This document shows, piece after piece, positions 36,132 through 48,196 of a stretch of 55,958 nucleotides of DNA. The notes beneath the pieces were generated by a model, which ran no database searches, was not told the DNA's origin, and was given only the letters and a program-made list of their open reading frames with translations. The position numbers and the translations under genes were made by a program. This DNA comes from Mycobacterium sp. 1081908.1 (lineage in GTDB: Bacteria; Actinomycetota; Actinomycetes; Mycobacteriales; Mycobacteriaceae), in contig NZ_LZLY01000087.1 in NCBI RefSeq assembly GCF_001673535.1, forward strand, positions 1 through 55,958, written 5' to 3'. Position 1 is the stretch's first letter. Every line of letters starts with the position of its first letter.

Positions 36132-37301
36132 TCAGCGCAGCAACGCCCGCGACATCACCACGCGCTGAATCTGATTGGTGCCCTCGTAGATCTGGGTGAT
36201 CTTGGCGTCGCGCATCATCCGCTCGACGGGGAAGTCGGTGGTGTAGCCGGCGCCGCCGAACAGCTGCACGGCGTCGGTGGTCACCTCCATCGCGACGTCC
36301 GAGGCGAAGCACTTCGACGCGGCGGAGATGAAGCCGAGGTCGGATTCGCCGCGCTCGGCGCGGGCGGCCGCCTGGTACACCAACATTCGCGCGGCCTCGA
36401 CCTTCATCGCCATGTCGGCCAGCATGAACTGCACGGCCTGGAAGCTGCTGATCGACTCGCCGAACTGCTTGCGGTCCTTGGTGTAGGCGATCGCGGCGTC
36501 CACCGCGCCCTGCGCGATGCCGACGGCCTGCGCGCCGATGGTGGGCCGGGTGTGGTCCAGCGTGGCCAGCGCGGTCTTGAAGCCGGTGCCCGGCTCGCCG
36601 ATGATCCGGTCGCCCGGGATGCGGCAGTTCTCGAAGTAGAGCTCGGTGGTCGGCGAGCCCTTGATGCCCAGCTTCTTCTCCTTGGGCCCGACGGTGAAGC
36701 CCTCGTCGTCGGAGTGCACCATGAACGACGAGATGCCGTTGGCGCCCTTGTCCGGGTCCGTCACCGCCATCACGGTGTACCAGGTCGACTTGCCGCCGTT
36801 GGTGATCCAGCACTTGGCGCCGTTGAGGATCCAGTCGTCGCCGTCGGCCTTGGCCCGGGTGCGCATCGACGCCGCGTCGCTGCCGGCCTCCCGCTCACTC
36901 AGCGCGTAGGACGCCAGCAACCCGCCCTCCGCGAGCTGGGGCAGCACCTGCTTCTTCAGCTCCTCCGAGCCGCGCAGGATCAGGCCCATGGTGCCCAGCT
37001 TGTTGACGGCGGGAATCAGCGAGGCCGACGCGTCCACGCGGGCTACCTCTTCGATCACGATGCACGCGGCGACCGAGTCCGCGCCCTGCCCGCCGTACTC
37101 CTCGGGAACGTGCACGGCGTTGAAGCCCGAGGCGTTCAGCGCCTCCAGCGCCTCCTGCGGGAACCGCGCGTTCTCGTCCACGTCGGCCGCGTGGGGCGCG
37201 ATCTCCTTCTCCGCCAGCGCGCGGATCGCCGCCCGCAGCTCCCGGTGCTCCTCGGGCAGCTGGAACAGATCAAAGGTGGGGTTTCCGGCCCACTGAGCCA
37301 T
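36132..37301 (-). CDS. fadE25: Acyl-CoA dehydrogenase FadE25
   Basis: This FAD enzyme introduces the alpha-beta double bond in acyl-CoA. The 389-residue protein shows YGGQGADSVAACIVIEEVAR, the FAD/substrate segments LASYALSEREAGSDAASM and WITNGGKSTWYTVMAV, GGAGYTTDFPVERMMRDAKI, and the catalytic-base helix YEGTNQIQRVVMSR in which the glutamate of YEGT is present. A strong AGGAGG precedes the ATG. The gene keeps its place next to purE/purK as in M. tuberculosis (Rv3274c), but downstream lies the signalling operon instead of Rv3273. Confidence 0.94.
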   Translation of the reverse strand: MAQWAGNPTFDLFQLPEEHRELRAAIRALAEKEIAPHAADVDENARFPQEALEALNASGFNAVHVPEEYGGQGADSVAACIVIEEVARVDASASLIPAVNKLGTMGLILRGSEELKKQVLPQLAEGGLLASYALSEREAGSDAASMRTRAKADGDDWILNGAKCWITNGGKSTWYTVMAVTDPDKGANGISSFMVHSDDEGFTVGPKEKKLGIKGSPTTELYFENCRIPGDRIIGEPGTGFKTALATLDHTRPTIGAQAVGIAQGAVDAAIAYTKDRKQFGESISSFQAVQFMLADMAMKVEAARMLVYQAAARAERGESDLGFISAASKCFASDVAMEVTTDAVQLFGGAGYTTDFPVERMMRDAKITQIYEGTNQIQRVVMSRALLR

Positions 37302-37316
37302 CTTGGCCTCCTATAG

Positions 37317-37832
37317 CTACTCGCCGGTAACTTTACCCTGGCGCTGTTGCAGCGCCGCATCCTTGGCCTGCACGCTCTCGGCCAGCTGGTCTTGGAAGGC
37401 GACGAGCCGCGCCCGCAGCGCCGCGTCGGACGAGGCCAGGATGCGCACCGCGAGCAGGCCCGCGTTGCGGGCGCCGCCGATGGAGACCGTGGCGACCGGG
37501 ACGCCGGCCGGCATCTGCACGATCGACAGCAGGGAGTCGAGCCCGTCCAGCCGGGCCAGCGGCACCGGCACCCCGATCACCGGCAGCGGCGTGGCCGAGG
37601 CGACCATTCCGGGCAGGTGCGCGGCGCCCCCGGCGCCGGCGACGATCACCTGCAGGCCGCGGTCGGCCGCCGTGCGGGCGTAGTCGAACATCAGCTGCGG
37701 CGTGCGGTGCGCCGAGACCACCCGGACCTCGGCCGGGACGTCGAATTCGGCCAGCGCCTCGGCGGCGTCTTGCATCACCGACCAGTCGCTGTCGCTGCCC
37801 ATGATGACGCCGACGCGCGCCCGCTCACCCAT
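37317..37832 (-). CDS. purE: N5-carboxyaminoimidazole ribonucleotide mutase
   Basis: PurE rearranges N5-CAIR to CAIR in purine synthesis. The 171-residue class I protein shows the mononucleotide-binding [13 protein letters not shown], the SAHRTPQ loop, [14 protein letters not shown] and [22 protein letters not shown]. It overlaps purK by 8 bp, giving the consecutive enzymes in one message. Confidence 0.97.
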   Translation of the reverse strand: MGERARVGVIMGSDSDWSVMQDAAEALAEFDVPAEVRVVSAHRTPQLMFDYARTAADRGLQVIVAGAGGAAHLPGMVASATPLPVIGVPVPLARLDGLDSLLSIVQMPAGVPVATVSIGGARNAGLLAVRILASSDAALRARLVAFQDQLAESVQAKDAALQQRQGKVTGE

Positions 37833-39042
37833 GTGGATCCCATCCGTCCGTCCACTGCCCGTGTGACAACCAGTGTGCCGCCAGCTCGGCGCGCTCCCGC
37901 AGCTGGACCAGCCCGCCGGGATCGGTGCCCAGGAAGTTGACGTGCCCGACCTTGCGGCCGGGCCGTTCCTCCTTGCCGTAGAGGTGAACCCGGGCGTCGG
38001 GCATCCGCGCGAACAGGTGGTGCAGCCGCTCGTCCACGCTCATCGCCGGGCGCTGCGGCGCGCCCAGCACGTTGGCCATCACGGTCACCGGCACGATGGC
38101 GTCGGTGTCGCCGAGCGGATAGTCCAGCACCGCGCGCAGGTGCTGTTCGAACTGGCTGGTGCGCGCCCCGTCCATGGTCCAGTGCCCGGAGTTGTGTGGC
38201 CGCATCGCGAGCTCGTTGACCAGCAGCGCGCCGTCGGTGGTCTGGAACAGCTCGACCGCCAGCACGCCGACGACACCGAGCTCGGCGCCCAGCCGCAGCG
38301 CCAGCTGCTGGGCCCCGGAGGCCACGTCGTCGTCCAGGTCCGGCGCGGGCGCGATCACCTGCACGCAGATCCCGTCCCGCTGCACCGTCTCCACGACGGG
38401 CCAGGCCGCGCCCTGCCCGAACGGGGAGCGCGCCACCAGGGCCGACAGTTCGCGGCGCAGGTCCACCAGCTCCTCGGCCATCACCGGCACCCCATCGGAC
38501 AGGAAGCTGGCCGCGATTTCGCGGGCGTGCGAGGGGTCGCGGGCCATCCGCACCCCGCGCCCGTCGTAGCCGCCGCGGACCGCCTTGACCACGACGGGGC
38601 CGCCCACCCGCGCGGCGAACTCGTCGAGCTCGTCCAGGTTCTCTATCCCGGCATAACGCGGCACCGGTGCGCCCAGCGCCTCCAGCCGCCGCCGCATCAC
38701 CAGCTTGTCCTGCGCGTGCAGCAGGGCGTGCGGGGGCGGCGCCACGTTGACGCCCTCCGCGACCAGCTTTTCCAGCAGCTCGGACGGGACGTGCTCGTGG
38801 TCGAAGGTGAGCACGTCGGCCCCGGCCGCCACCCGGCGCACGTCCTCGAGCTCGGTGTGCGAGCCGATCACCACTTCGGGGGTGACCTGCGCGGCCGGCT
38901 CGTCGGGGGCGGTGGCCAGCACCCGCAGCGTCTGGCCCAGGGCGATCGCGGCCTGGTGGGTCATGCGGGCGAGCTGACCCCCGCCGACCATCGCAACCAC
39001 GGGGGTGGCCTTCGGTGAGCGCGTGTTGGGCACGGCCCTCAT
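37825..39042 (-). CDS. purK: N5-carboxyaminoimidazole ribonucleotide synthase
   Basis: PurK, an ATP-grasp enzyme, carboxylates AIR to N5-CAIR, the substrate of PurE. The 405-residue protein begins near [19 protein letters not shown] and has FDHEHVP, the ATP-grasp loop [14 protein letters not shown], and the late [28 protein letters not shown]. The ATG at 39042 is chosen; the longer upstream frame is antisense to the GtrA gene. It is the first gene of purK-purE and may lead on into fadE25, 15 bp further. Confidence 0.96.
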   Translation of the reverse strand: MRAVPNTRSPKATPVVAMVGGGQLARMTHQAAIALGQTLRVLATAPDEPAAQVTPEVVIGSHTELEDVRRVAAGADVLTFDHEHVPSELLEKLVAEGVNVAPPPHALLHAQDKLVMRRRLEALGAPVPRYAGIENLDELDEFAARVGGPVVVKAVRGGYDGRGVRMARDPSHAREIAASFLSDGVPVMAEELVDLRRELSALVARSPFGQGAAWPVVETVQRDGICVQVIAPAPDLDDDVASGAQQLALRLGAELGVVGVLAVELFQTTDGALLVNELAMRPHNSGHWTMDGARTSQFEQHLRAVLDYPLGDTDAIVPVTVMANVLGAPQRPAMSVDERLHHLFARMPDARVHLYGKEERPGRKVGHVNFLGTDPGGLVQLRERAELAAHWLSHGQWTDGWDPHG

Positions 39043-39070
39043 GGTGTCACGGCCCGCGGCGAGACACATT

Positions 39071-39100
39071 TTGCGTCGATTTCGCGTCCGTCCGTACACT
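39071..39100 (+). promoter_or_regulatory. Promoter for a leaderless GtrA-family message
   Basis: A -35-like TTGCGT (39071-39076) and a good mycobacterial -10 TACACT (39095-39100) are spaced by 18 bases. Transcription would begin near 39107-39109, at or beside the GTG start codon at 39109, so the mRNA should be leaderless. There is no Shine-Dalgarno sequence before the GTG. Confidence 0.6.
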
Positions 39101-39108
39101 GACGTGTT

Positions 39109-39768
39109 GTGTCCTTCGCCGATGCCGTCATTACGCGCCTGCCCGAGGCCGTTCAGCCGTATTTGCTGCGCCATCACGAGCTGATCAAATTCGCGATCGT
39201 CGGCGGCACCACATTCGTCATCGACTCGGCGATTTTCTACACCCTCAAGCTGACCGTCCTCGAACCCAAGCCGGTGACGGCCAAGGTGATCGCGGGCATC
39301 GTCGCGGTGATCGCCTCCTACGTCTTGAACCGGGAGTGGAGCTTCCGCGACCGCGGCGGCCGCGAGCGCCACCACGAGGCGCTGCTGTTCTTCGCCTTCA
39401 GCGGCGTGGGGGTGCTGCTGTCCATGGCGCCGCTGTGGTTCTCGCACTACGTGCTGCAGCTGCGGGTGCCCGAGGTGTCGCTGACGCTGGAGAACATCAC
39501 CGACTTCATCTCGGCCTACATCATCGGCAACCTGTTGCAGATGGCGTTCCGCTTCTGGGCGTTCCGGCGCTGGGTGTTCCCCGAGGAGTTCGCCCGCAAC
39601 CCCGACAAGGCGATCGAATCCGCGCTTACCGCAGGCGGTTTCGCCGAGGTGCTGGAGGACGAGCTCGAGGGCGGCAACGTCACCCTGCTGCGGTCCTGGC
39701 GGAAGAAGGCGAGCCGGTTCGGTCAGCTCGGCGACTCCTCGGAACCCAGGGTGTCGAAGACTTCGTGA
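39109..39768 (+). CDS. GtrA-family membrane protein (Rv3277-like)
   Basis: This membrane protein of 219 residues has four hydrophobic helices in the GtrA fold. The first carries KFAIVGGTTFVIDSAIFYTL and the second IAGIVAVIASYVLNREWSFR, both family signatures. GtrA proteins are thought to flip or present polyprenyl-linked sugars for cell-envelope glycans. The hydrophilic tail (about 160-219) is charged. It starts at a GTG without ribosome site and probably from a leaderless mRNA. Its last 46 bp overlap the convergent PH-domain gene. Confidence 0.9.
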   Translation: MSFADAVITRLPEAVQPYLLRHHELIKFAIVGGTTFVIDSAIFYTLKLTVLEPKPVTAKVIAGIVAVIASYVLNREWSFRDRGGRERHHEALLFFAFSGVGVLLSMAPLWFSHYVLQLRVPEVSLTLENITDFISAYIIGNLLQMAFRFWAFRRWVFPEEFARNPDKAIESALTAGGFAEVLEDELEGGNVTLLRSWRKKASRFGQLGDSSEPRVSKTS

Positions 39769-40241
39769 TACAGCAGCGCGTGCACCTCGCGCAGCCGCGG
39801 AATGTCGTAGAACTCCAACGGATCTTGTGACGCCGACTCGATGATCAGCGTGCCGGTGCGAAACATGCGCTCCGACAAGCGGTCCCGGAACTCCACGCTG
39901 TTGATGCGCGCCAGCGGGATGTCGATCCCGCTGCGGGTCAGCACCCCGTGCCGAAACATCACCCGGCGGTTGGTGACGACGAAATGTGTGGTCAGCCAGC
40001 CCAGGAACGGCCAGAGCGTGAGCCAGCCGACGATCACCAGCCAGATCCCCCAGATGACCCCGTAGAGGACGTTCTTGGCGAGCTGCTCCCAGTGCGTCGA
40101 GTTGAGGTAGCCGGAGCCGAAGGCGGCCAGCGCGGTCGCCAGCACGAGAACCACGACCGGCCAGATCAGGCGCTTCCAGTGCGGGTGGCGGTGCAGGACG
40201 ACCTGCTCGCCGGCGGCCAGGGCGTTGTCCGGATAGCTCAC
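39723..40241 (-). CDS. PH-domain membrane protein (bPH2/YdbS-like, Rv3278c-like)
   Basis: The 172-residue protein has two membrane helices (about residues 25-45 and 57-82), then a bacterial PH-like domain (about 85-160) with HFVVTNRRVMFRHGVLTRSGIDIPLARINSVEF, the typical bPH2 signature. Such proteins are usually of unknown function in membrane or envelope processes. It overlaps the GtrA-type gene by 46 bp in convergent orientation and lies 9 bp downstream of birA on the same strand. Confidence 0.9.
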   Translation of the reverse strand: MSYPDNALAAGEQVVLHRHPHWKRLIWPVVVLVLATALAAFGSGYLNSTHWEQLAKNVLYGVIWGIWLVIVGWLTLWPFLGWLTTHFVVTNRRVMFRHGVLTRSGIDIPLARINSVEFRDRLSERMFRTGTLIIESASQDPLEFYDIPRLREVHALLYHEVFDTLGSEESPS

Positions 40242-40250
40242 GAGCCGAAG

Positions 40251-41063
40251 TTACCGCAAATGCACGACGTCACCGGCGGAAACCGTGACGGTTTGGCCGC
40301 CGGCCTCCAGACACAGCCGGCCCTGGTCGTCGACGGCGGTCGCGGTGCCGACGACCTCCTTGCCGCCCGGCAGCTGCGCGCGCACCGCGCGCCCGATGGT
40401 CAGGCTGCGCGCCCGGTAGTCGGCCGCCAGCGCCCAGTCGGCGCCGCGCGCGGCGCGCCAGCCCACGATCCGCCGGCCCAGCTCGGTCAGCACCGCGCCC
40501 ACCAGCCTGCCGCGGTCGGGCTCGGGCACGCCGAGGTCGAACAGCGACGTGGCGCCGGGCCCGTCGACCTCGTCGGGGGCCTGAGTCACGTTGAGCCCCA
40601 AGCCAATCACCACCACCGGGCGGGCCACCTCGGCGAGGATGCCGGCCAGCTTGCCCGGGGACTCCGGCGGGCCGGCCAGCACGTCGTTGGGCCACTTGAG
40701 GCCGGCCTGCACCCCGGTGACGGCCAGCACCGCGTCGACGATCGCCACCCCGGTGGCCAGCGACAGCCAGCCCCAGCCCTCGGTCGGCACGTCGACGACG
40801 CTGACGCCCACCGACATCGTGATCTGGGCCCGCGGGCTGGCCGTCCAGCCGCGCCCGTGGCGGCCCCGGCCGGCCGTCTGGTGCTCGGCGATCAGCACCG
40901 CCCCGGCGACGTCGTTCCCCGCCGCCGCGCGCGCCAGGAGGTCGGCGTTGGTGGAGCCGGTCTGCTCGACGACGTCGAGCCGGCGCCAGCCCAGCCCGGT
41001 GCCGATCAGCTCGGCGCGCAAGGCCGCGGCGTCCAGCGGCGTCCTCAGCTGATCCCGGTCCAT
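40251..41063 (-). CDS. birA: Biotin-protein ligase
   Basis: BirA attaches biotin to the carrier lysine of acyl-CoA carboxylases such as AccA3 (45035-46828) in this same region. The 270-residue protein shows [14 protein letters not shown], the biotinyl-AMP loop [25 protein letters not shown](PESPG)KLAGILAE and a C-terminal SH3-like domain (about 215-270). No N-terminal DNA-binding domain is present, so it is a ligase and not a repressor. It is divergent from accD5 with only 38 bp between. Confidence 0.96.
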   Translation of the reverse strand: MDRDQLRTPLDAAALRAELIGTGLGWRRLDVVEQTGSTNADLLARAAAGNDVAGAVLIAEHQTAGRGRHGRGWTASPRAQITMSVGVSVVDVPTEGWGWLSLATGVAIVDAVLAVTGVQAGLKWPNDVLAGPPESPGKLAGILAEVARPVVVIGLGLNVTQAPDEVDGPGATSLFDLGVPEPDRGRLVGAVLTELGRRIVGWRAARGADWALAADYRARSLTIGRAVRAQLPGGKEVVGTATAVDDQGRLCLEAGGQTVTVSAGDVVHLR

Positions 41064-41072
41064 CACCGCCCA

Positions 41073-41093
41073 GCTTAGGACTGCCGATACCAT
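41073..41093. promoter_or_regulatory. Back-to-back -10 elements for birA and accD5
   Basis: On the plus strand TACCAT (41088-41093) lies eight bases before the accD5 ATG (41102), which predicts a leaderless accD5 message. On the minus strand TAAGCT (41073-41078) lies about nine bases before the birA ATG (41063), giving a near-leaderless birA. The two promoters share a 38-bp gap, so their polymerases would compete. Confidence 0.5.
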
Positions 41094-41101
41094 CGAGTCC
41101 C

Positions 41102-42742
41102 ATGACGAGCGTTACCAACCACACCGCCGAGCCCGCTTCCGAGCACACCATCGACATCCACACCACCGCGGGCAAGCTGGCCGAGCTGCACAAGCGGCGG
41201 GAGGAGTCGCTGCACCCGGTCGGCGAAGAGGCCGTCGAGAAGGTGCACGCCAAGGGCAAGCTGACCGCCCGCGAGCGCATCCTGGCCCTGCTCGACGAGG
41301 ACTCGTTCGTCGAGCTCGACGCGCTGGCCAAGCACCGCAGCACCAACTTCGGCCTGGACAAGAACCGCCCGCTGGGCGACGGCGTGATCACCGGCTACGG
41401 CACCATCGACGGCCGCGACGTGTGCATCTTCAGCCAGGACGCCACGGTGTTCGGCGGCAGCCTCGGCGAGGTGTACGGCGAGAAGATCGTCAAGGTGCAG
41501 GAGCTGGCGATCAAGACCGGCCGCCCGCTCATCGGCATCAACGACGGCGCCGGCGCGCGCATCCAGGAGGGCGTCGTCTCGCTGGGCCTGTACAGCCGGA
41601 TCTTCCGCAACAACATCATCGCTTCGGGCGTCATCCCGCAGATCTCGCTGATAATGGGCGCGGCCGCGGGCGGCCACGTCTACTCGCCCGCCCTGACCGA
41701 CTTCGTGGTCATGGTCGACCAGACCAGCCAGATGTTCATCACCGGCCCCGACGTCATCAAGACCGTCACCGGCGAGGACGTCACCATGGAGGAGCTGGGC
41801 GGCGCCCACACCCACATGGCCAAGTCGGGCACGCTGCACTACGTCGCCTCCGGCGAGCAGGACGCCTTCGACTGGGTCCGCGACCTGCTGAGCTACCTGC
41901 CGCCGAACAACGCCACCGACCCGCCGCGCTACGCCGAGCCCGCCCCCGCGGGCCCCATCGAGGAGGACCTCACCGAGGAGGACCTCGAGCTGGACACCCT
42001 GATCCCGGACTCGCCCAACCAGCCCTACGACATGCACGAGGTGATCACCCGCATCCTCGACGACGACGAGTTCCTGGAGATCCAGGGCGGTTACGCGCAG
42101 AACATCGTCGTCGGGTTCGGCCGCATCGACGGCCGGCCGGTCGGGATCGTGGCCAACCAGCCGACCCAGTTCGCCGGCTGCCTGGACATCAACGCCTCGG
42201 AGAAGGCGGCCCGCTTCGTGCGGACCTGCGACTGCTTCAACATCCCGATCGTCATGCTGGTCGACGTCCCGGGGTTCCTGCCGGGCACCGGCCAGGAGTA
42301 CAACGGCATAATCCGGCGCGGGGCCAAGCTGCTGTTCGCCTACGGCGAGGCGACCGTGCCGAAGATCACCGTCATCACCCGCAAGGCCTACGGCGGCGCC
42401 TACTGCGTGATGGGCTCCAAGGACATGGGCTGCGACGTCAACCTGGCCTGGCCGACGGCCCAGATCGCGGTGATGGGCGCCTCCGGAGCGGTCGGCTTCG
42501 TGTACCGCCAGCAGCTGGCCGAGGCCGCGCGCAACGGCGAGGACGTCGACGCGCTACGGCTGCAGTTGCAGCAGGAGTACGAGGACACGCTGGTCAACCC
42601 CTACGTCGCGGCCGAGCGCGGGTACGTCGACGCGGTGATCCCGCCGTCGTACACCCGCGGCTACATCGGCACGGCGCTGCGCCTGCTGGAACGCAAGATC
42701 AGCCACCTGCCGCCGAAGAAGCACGGGAACATTCCGCTATGA
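41102..42742 (+). CDS. accD5: Acyl-CoA carboxylase carboxyltransferase beta chain AccD5
   Basis: AccD5 with AccA3 and AccE5 makes propionyl-/acetyl-CoA carboxylase, which supplies methylmalonyl- and malonyl-CoA for mycobacterial lipids. The 546-residue protein shows the N-terminal crotonase-like half ([40 protein letters not shown]) and the C-terminal half ([48 protein letters not shown]). These contain the oxyanion-hole glycines. It overlaps the accE5 start by 4 bp. As noted above, it may be leaderless. Confidence 0.97.
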   Translation: MTSVTNHTAEPASEHTIDIHTTAGKLAELHKRREESLHPVGEEAVEKVHAKGKLTARERILALLDEDSFVELDALAKHRSTNFGLDKNRPLGDGVITGYGTIDGRDVCIFSQDATVFGGSLGEVYGEKIVKVQELAIKTGRPLIGINDGAGARIQEGVVSLGLYSRIFRNNIIASGVIPQISLIMGAAAGGHVYSPALTDFVVMVDQTSQMFITGPDVIKTVTGEDVTMEELGGAHTHMAKSGTLHYVASGEQDAFDWVRDLLSYLPPNNATDPPRYAEPAPAGPIEEDLTEEDLELDTLIPDSPNQPYDMHEVITRILDDDEFLEIQGGYAQNIVVGFGRIDGRPVGIVANQPTQFAGCLDINASEKAARFVRTCDCFNIPIVMLVDVPGFLPGTGQEYNGIIRRGAKLLFAYGEATVPKITVITRKAYGGAYCVMGSKDMGCDVNLAWPTAQIAVMGASGAVGFVYRQQLAEAARNGEDVDALRLQLQQEYEDTLVNPYVAAERGYVDAVIPPSYTRGYIGTALRLLERKISHLPPKKHGNIPL

Positions 42743-42957
42743 GCGAGCACGAGCCGCACATCCAGGTACTCAAGGGGAATCCCACCGACGCCGAGCTGGC
42801 CGCGCTGGTGGCCGTGCTCGGCGGCGTGGGCGCCGCCTCCCCCGAGCCCACCCAGCCCGAGAGCACCCGCTGGGGGCTCGCGGTCGACCGGCTGCGCTAC
42901 GCGATGTCGAACTACCAGCGGCTAACCCTGCAGCAAATGACGCACATGAGGCATTGA
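42739..42957 (+). CDS. accE5: Acyl-CoA carboxylase epsilon chain AccE5
   Basis: This small subunit of 72 residues stabilises the AccA3-AccD5 complex. It has the usual C-terminal helix, [25 protein letters not shown], and the typical start with [20 protein letters not shown]. It is much shorter than the annotated M. tuberculosis protein (about 177 residues), whose extra N-terminal part is lacking here. It overlaps accD5 by 4 bp and the maf start by 4 bp. Confidence 0.92.
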   Translation: MSEHEPHIQVLKGNPTDAELAALVAVLGGVGAASPEPTQPESTRWGLAVDRLRYAMSNYQRLTLQQMTHMRH

Positions 42958-43589
42958 CCCGGCTGGTGCTGGGGTCGGCCTCGGCCGGCCGCCTCAAGGT
43001 GCTGCGCCAGGCCGGCGTCGACCCGGCCGTCGTGGTGTCCGGCGTCGACGAGGATCTGGTCGCCGCGGGCCTGGCGCCCGGCGCCCCGCCGGACGACGTG
43101 GTGTGCGCGCTGGCCGCGGCCAAGGCCGACGACGTCGCCGGCCGGCTCGACGCCACCACCGCGGCGGATTGCGTTGTCCTGGGCTGTGATTCGATGCTGG
43201 CCATCGACGGCCGGCTGTGCGGCAAGCCCGGCTCGGCCGACGCCGCGGTGCGCCAGTGGCGGCTGATGGGCGGGCGGTCGGGCCGGCTGCACACCGGGCA
43301 CTGCCTGGTGCGGCTGCGCGACGGCGGCGTCGTCCACCGCGATGTCCAATCCGCTTGCACCACAGTGCATTTCGCCGAGCCGACGGAAGCGGATCTGCAG
43401 GCGTACGTCGCCAACGGCGAACCCCTGGGGGTGGCCGGCGGGTTCACCCTGGACGGGCTGGGCGGCTGGTTCCTCGAGGGCATCGAGGGCGATCCCTCGA
43501 ACGTGATCGGCGTGAGCCTGCCGCTGCTGCGCGCGCTGCTCGAGCGGGCCGGGCTCTCGGTGGCCTCGCTGTGGGCGGCGCGGCGGTGA
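42954..43589 (+). CDS. Maf-like nucleotide pyrophosphatase
   Basis: Maf proteins hydrolyse non-canonical or bulky nucleoside triphosphates, such as dTTP/UTP or modified bases. The 211-residue protein begins [18 protein letters not shown], the S-A-S-x-x-R motif near the nucleotide site, and has [16 protein letters not shown] and a late [31 protein letters not shown]. The TTG start overlaps the accE5 stop as TTGA. By position it is Rv3282. Confidence 0.92.
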   Translation: MTRLVLGSASAGRLKVLRQAGVDPAVVVSGVDEDLVAAGLAPGAPPDDVVCALAAAKADDVAGRLDATTAADCVVLGCDSMLAIDGRLCGKPGSADAAVRQWRLMGGRSGRLHTGHCLVRLRDGGVVHRDVQSACTTVHFAEPTEADLQAYVANGEPLGVAGGFTLDGLGGWFLEGIEGDPSNVIGVSLPLLRALLERAGLSVASLWAARR

Positions 43590-43590
43590 G

Positions 43591-43596
43591 TAGGCT
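43591..43596 (+). promoter_or_regulatory. -10 element for a leaderless sseA message
   Basis: TAGGCT lies two bases after the maf stop and seven bases before the sseA GTG. Transcription from it would start at or near the GTG, so sseA would have a leaderless mRNA. No clear -35 is seen. Confidence 0.5.
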
Positions 43597-43603
43597 CGAA
43601 GTT

Positions 43604-44493
43604 GTGTCATTACCCCCCGATCCTCACCCGTCCCTGACCGAATACGCCCACCCCGAACGACTGGTCACCGCCGACTGGCTGTCCGCCAACATGGGTGCCC
43701 CGGGCCTGGCGATCGTGGAGTCCGACGAGGACGTGCTGCTCTACGACGTCGGCCACATTCCCGGCGCGGTCAAGATCGACTGGCACACCGACCTCAACGA
43801 TCCGCGGGTCCGCGACTACATCAACGGCGAGCAGTTCGCCGAGCTGATGGACCGCAAGGGCATCGCCCGCGACGACACGGTGGTGATCTACGGCGACAAG
43901 AGCAACTGGTGGGCGGCGTACGCGCTGTGGGTCTTCACGCTGTTCGGCCACCCCGACGTGCGCCTGCTCAACGGCGGGCGCGACCTGTGGCTGGCCGAGC
44001 GCCGCGACACCACGCTGGACGTCCCGACCACGACGTCGAGCGGCTACCCCGTCGTGCAGCGCAACGACGAGCCCATCCGCGCGTACAAGGACGACGTGCT
44101 GGCGATCCTGGGCGCCCAGCCGCTCATCGACGTGCGCTCGCCCGACGAATACACCGGCAAGCGCACCCACATGCCCGACTACCCCGAGGAGGGGGCGCTG
44201 CGTGCCGGGCACATCCCCACGGCGGTGTCGATCCCGTGGGGGAAGGCCGTCGACGACACCGGCCGCTTCCGCAGCCGCGCCGAGCTCGAGGAGCTCTACG
44301 GCTTCCTGCGGCCGGAGGACAAGACCGTCGTGTACTGCCGCATCGGCGAGCGGTCCAGCCACACCTGGTTCGTGCTCACGCACCTGCTGGGCAAGCCCGG
44401 GGTCCGCAACTACGACGGATCGTGGACCGAGTGGGGCAACACCGTGCGCGTGCCGATCGTCGCGGGCGAGCAGCCGGGAGCCGTACCGGTCTG

Positions 44494-44494
<1 letters not shown>
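43604..44494 (+). CDS. sseA: Thiosulfate/3-mercaptopyruvate sulfurtransferase
   Basis: This protein of 296 residues has two rhodanese domains. The second carries the catalytic cysteine loop [12 protein letters not shown] (about residue 246), of rhodanese form; the first has a regulatory-type [19 protein letters not shown]. It moves sulfane sulfur from thiosulfate or 3-mercaptopyruvate. It overlaps the SufE-like gene by one base, suggesting a sulfur-transfer pair. The GTG at 43604 gives the H37Rv-like N-terminus. Confidence 0.94.
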
Positions 44495-46828
<2,334 letters not shown>

Positions 46829-46868
46829 ATCCGGGATCAATTAAATCCCAGATCAAGTAAATGTTGTC

Positions 46869-46895
46869 CGACCCTGCCCGCCCCGGGTAGGGTCG
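46869..46895 (+). terminator. Strong hairpin after accA3
   Basis: A 12-base stem (46869-46880 against 46884-46895, 11 Watson-Crick pairs and one mispair) with a CCC loop lies 41 bases past the accA3 stop. It reads CGACCCTGCCCG, loop, CGGGTAGGGTCG. It should end accA3 transcription and isolate the STAS gene. Confidence 0.8.
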
Positions 46896-47017
46896 GGTCA
46901 GGTTGAGTTCACAGCCGCCCGGATCGCGTCGGGCACGCGGGATGCGAACTCCCCGTCCGAGCGTCACAGCCACCCGGCGTCATCCGCAGCAAGACCCTCC
47001 AAATGATGGAGACAAGC

Positions 47018-47437
47018 ATGTCTGTGGCTCAATCGTGGCAACAAAGCCGCACCGCACAGTTCACCTCCCGCTGGAGTGCGCAGGGGGCGCTGATCACCGT
47101 CGCCGGTGAACTCGACGCCGCCAACGCCGACCAGCTCGCCGTCTACGCGCAACGCAGCGTCCGGCGTGCCCGCCGGATCATCGTCGACCTGCGCGGCCTG
47201 GAATTCATTGGCACCGCTGGCTTTTCGGCGCTGCACCGAGTCAACGTCGTGTGCTCGGGCGCCCAGGTGCAGTGGGCCATGGTGCCGAGCCCGGCCGTGG
47301 CGCGGTTGTTGAGGATCTGCGACCCCGACGCCACCCTGCCGGTGACGACGCCGCAGGCCGAGCCGCTGCTGAGGTCGACGCGGGCCGACCGCGACGGGTC
47401 CCGGCCGTTACTTCAGCTGGTCCCGCAGCCGCGTTAG
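47018..47437 (+). CDS. STAS-domain anti-sigma-factor antagonist beside sigF
   Basis: The 139-residue protein is a SpoIIAA/RsbV-like STAS domain (about 15-115; GALITVAGELDAANADQLAV, RIIVDLRGLEFIGTAGFSALHRV). In classical members the phosphorylatable serine lies in DSSG; here the equivalent is GTAG, with Ala67 at the phospho-position and Thr66 before it. The ATG at 47018 has a GGAGAC site; two upstream in-frame ATGs lie within or before this site. The last 30 bp overlap the convergent sigF end. It probably binds RsbW and releases SigF, but by a route that may not need phosphorylation. Confidence 0.88.
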   Translation: MSVAQSWQQSRTAQFTSRWSAQGALITVAGELDAANADQLAVYAQRSVRRARRIIVDLRGLEFIGTAGFSALHRVNVVCSGAQVQWAMVPSPAVARLLRICDPDATLPVTTPQAEPLLRSTRADRDGSRPLLQLVPQPR

Positions 47438-48196
47438 CGACTTGGCCAGCAGTCGGGACACGTGCATCTGTGAGATGCCGACCCGCTCGGCGATCTGCGT
47501 CTGCGTCATCGACTCAAAAAACCTGAGCACCAACACCATTCGTTCGCGCTCGGGCAGCGCCTCGAGCAGGGGGCGCAGCGCCTCGCGGTCCTCGATGCGG
47601 TCGAGGCCGGCGTCCACGTCGCCCAGGGTGTCGGCGATGGCGCGGGCGTCGTCGTCGTCGCTGCCGCCGCCGGTGTCGATGGACAGCGTGTTGTAGGAGC
47701 TGCCCGCCACCAGGCCCTCGACCACCTCGTCGCGCTCCATGCCGAGCTCGGCGGCGAGTTCGGTCGCGGTGGGCGCCCGGCCGAGCCGCTGGGACAGGTC
47801 GGCGGTGGCGGTGCCCAGCCGCAGGTGTAGTTCCTTCAGGCGCCGCGGGACCTTGACCGACCAGCTGTTGTCGCGGAAGTGGCGGCGGACCTCGCCCATG
47901 ATCGTGGGCACCGCGAACGAGACGAAGTCCGACCCGGTTTCGACGTCGAAGCGCACGACCGCGTTGACCAGGCCCACCCGCGCCACCTGAACCAGGTCGT
48001 CGCGCGGTTCGCCCCGGCCCTCGAACCGGCGGGCGATGTGGTCGGCCAGCGGCAGGCACCGCTCCACGATCTTGTCCCGCTGGCGCTGGAACTCCATCGA
48101 GTCGGGGGCGACGCCGGCCAACTCCCGGAACATGTCCGGGACGTCCGCATACTCGTTCGGCCGCGAAACCGAACCGCCGGCAGCTCGCGCTGTCAC
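47408..48196 (-). CDS. sigF: RNA polymerase sigma factor SigF
   Basis: SigF is the stress and stationary-phase sigma factor of mycobacteria (SigB/SpoIIAC type). The 262-residue protein has region 2 (DDLVQVARVGLVNAVVRFDVETGSDFVSFAVPTIMGEVRRHFRD), region 3 (RLGRAPTATELAAELG) and region 4.2 (MTQTQIAERVGISQMHVSRLLAKSLTRLRDQL). The GTG start overlaps the rsbW stop by 4 bp, so the sigma factor and its inhibitor are made together. The promoter is upstream of rsbW at 48812-48836. Confidence 0.97.
   Translation of the reverse strand: MTARAAGGSVSRPNEYADVPDMFRELAGVAPDSMEFQRQRDKIVERCLPLADHIARRFEGRGEPRDDLVQVARVGLVNAVVRFDVETGSDFVSFAVPTIMGEVRRHFRDNSWSVKVPRRLKELHLRLGTATADLSQRLGRAPTATELAAELGMERDEVVEGLVAGSSYNTLSIDTGGGSDDDDARAIADTLGDVDAGLDRIEDREALRPLLEALPERERMVLVLRFFESMTQTQIAERVGISQMHVSRLLAKSLTRLRDQLK

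Noticed and set aside
46863..46890. A second SigF promoter (GTTG ... GGGTAG) before the STAS gene
   Set aside because: The spacing is 18 bases and the GGGTAG lies in the right arm of the accA3 terminator hairpin, so the match is better explained by the stem.
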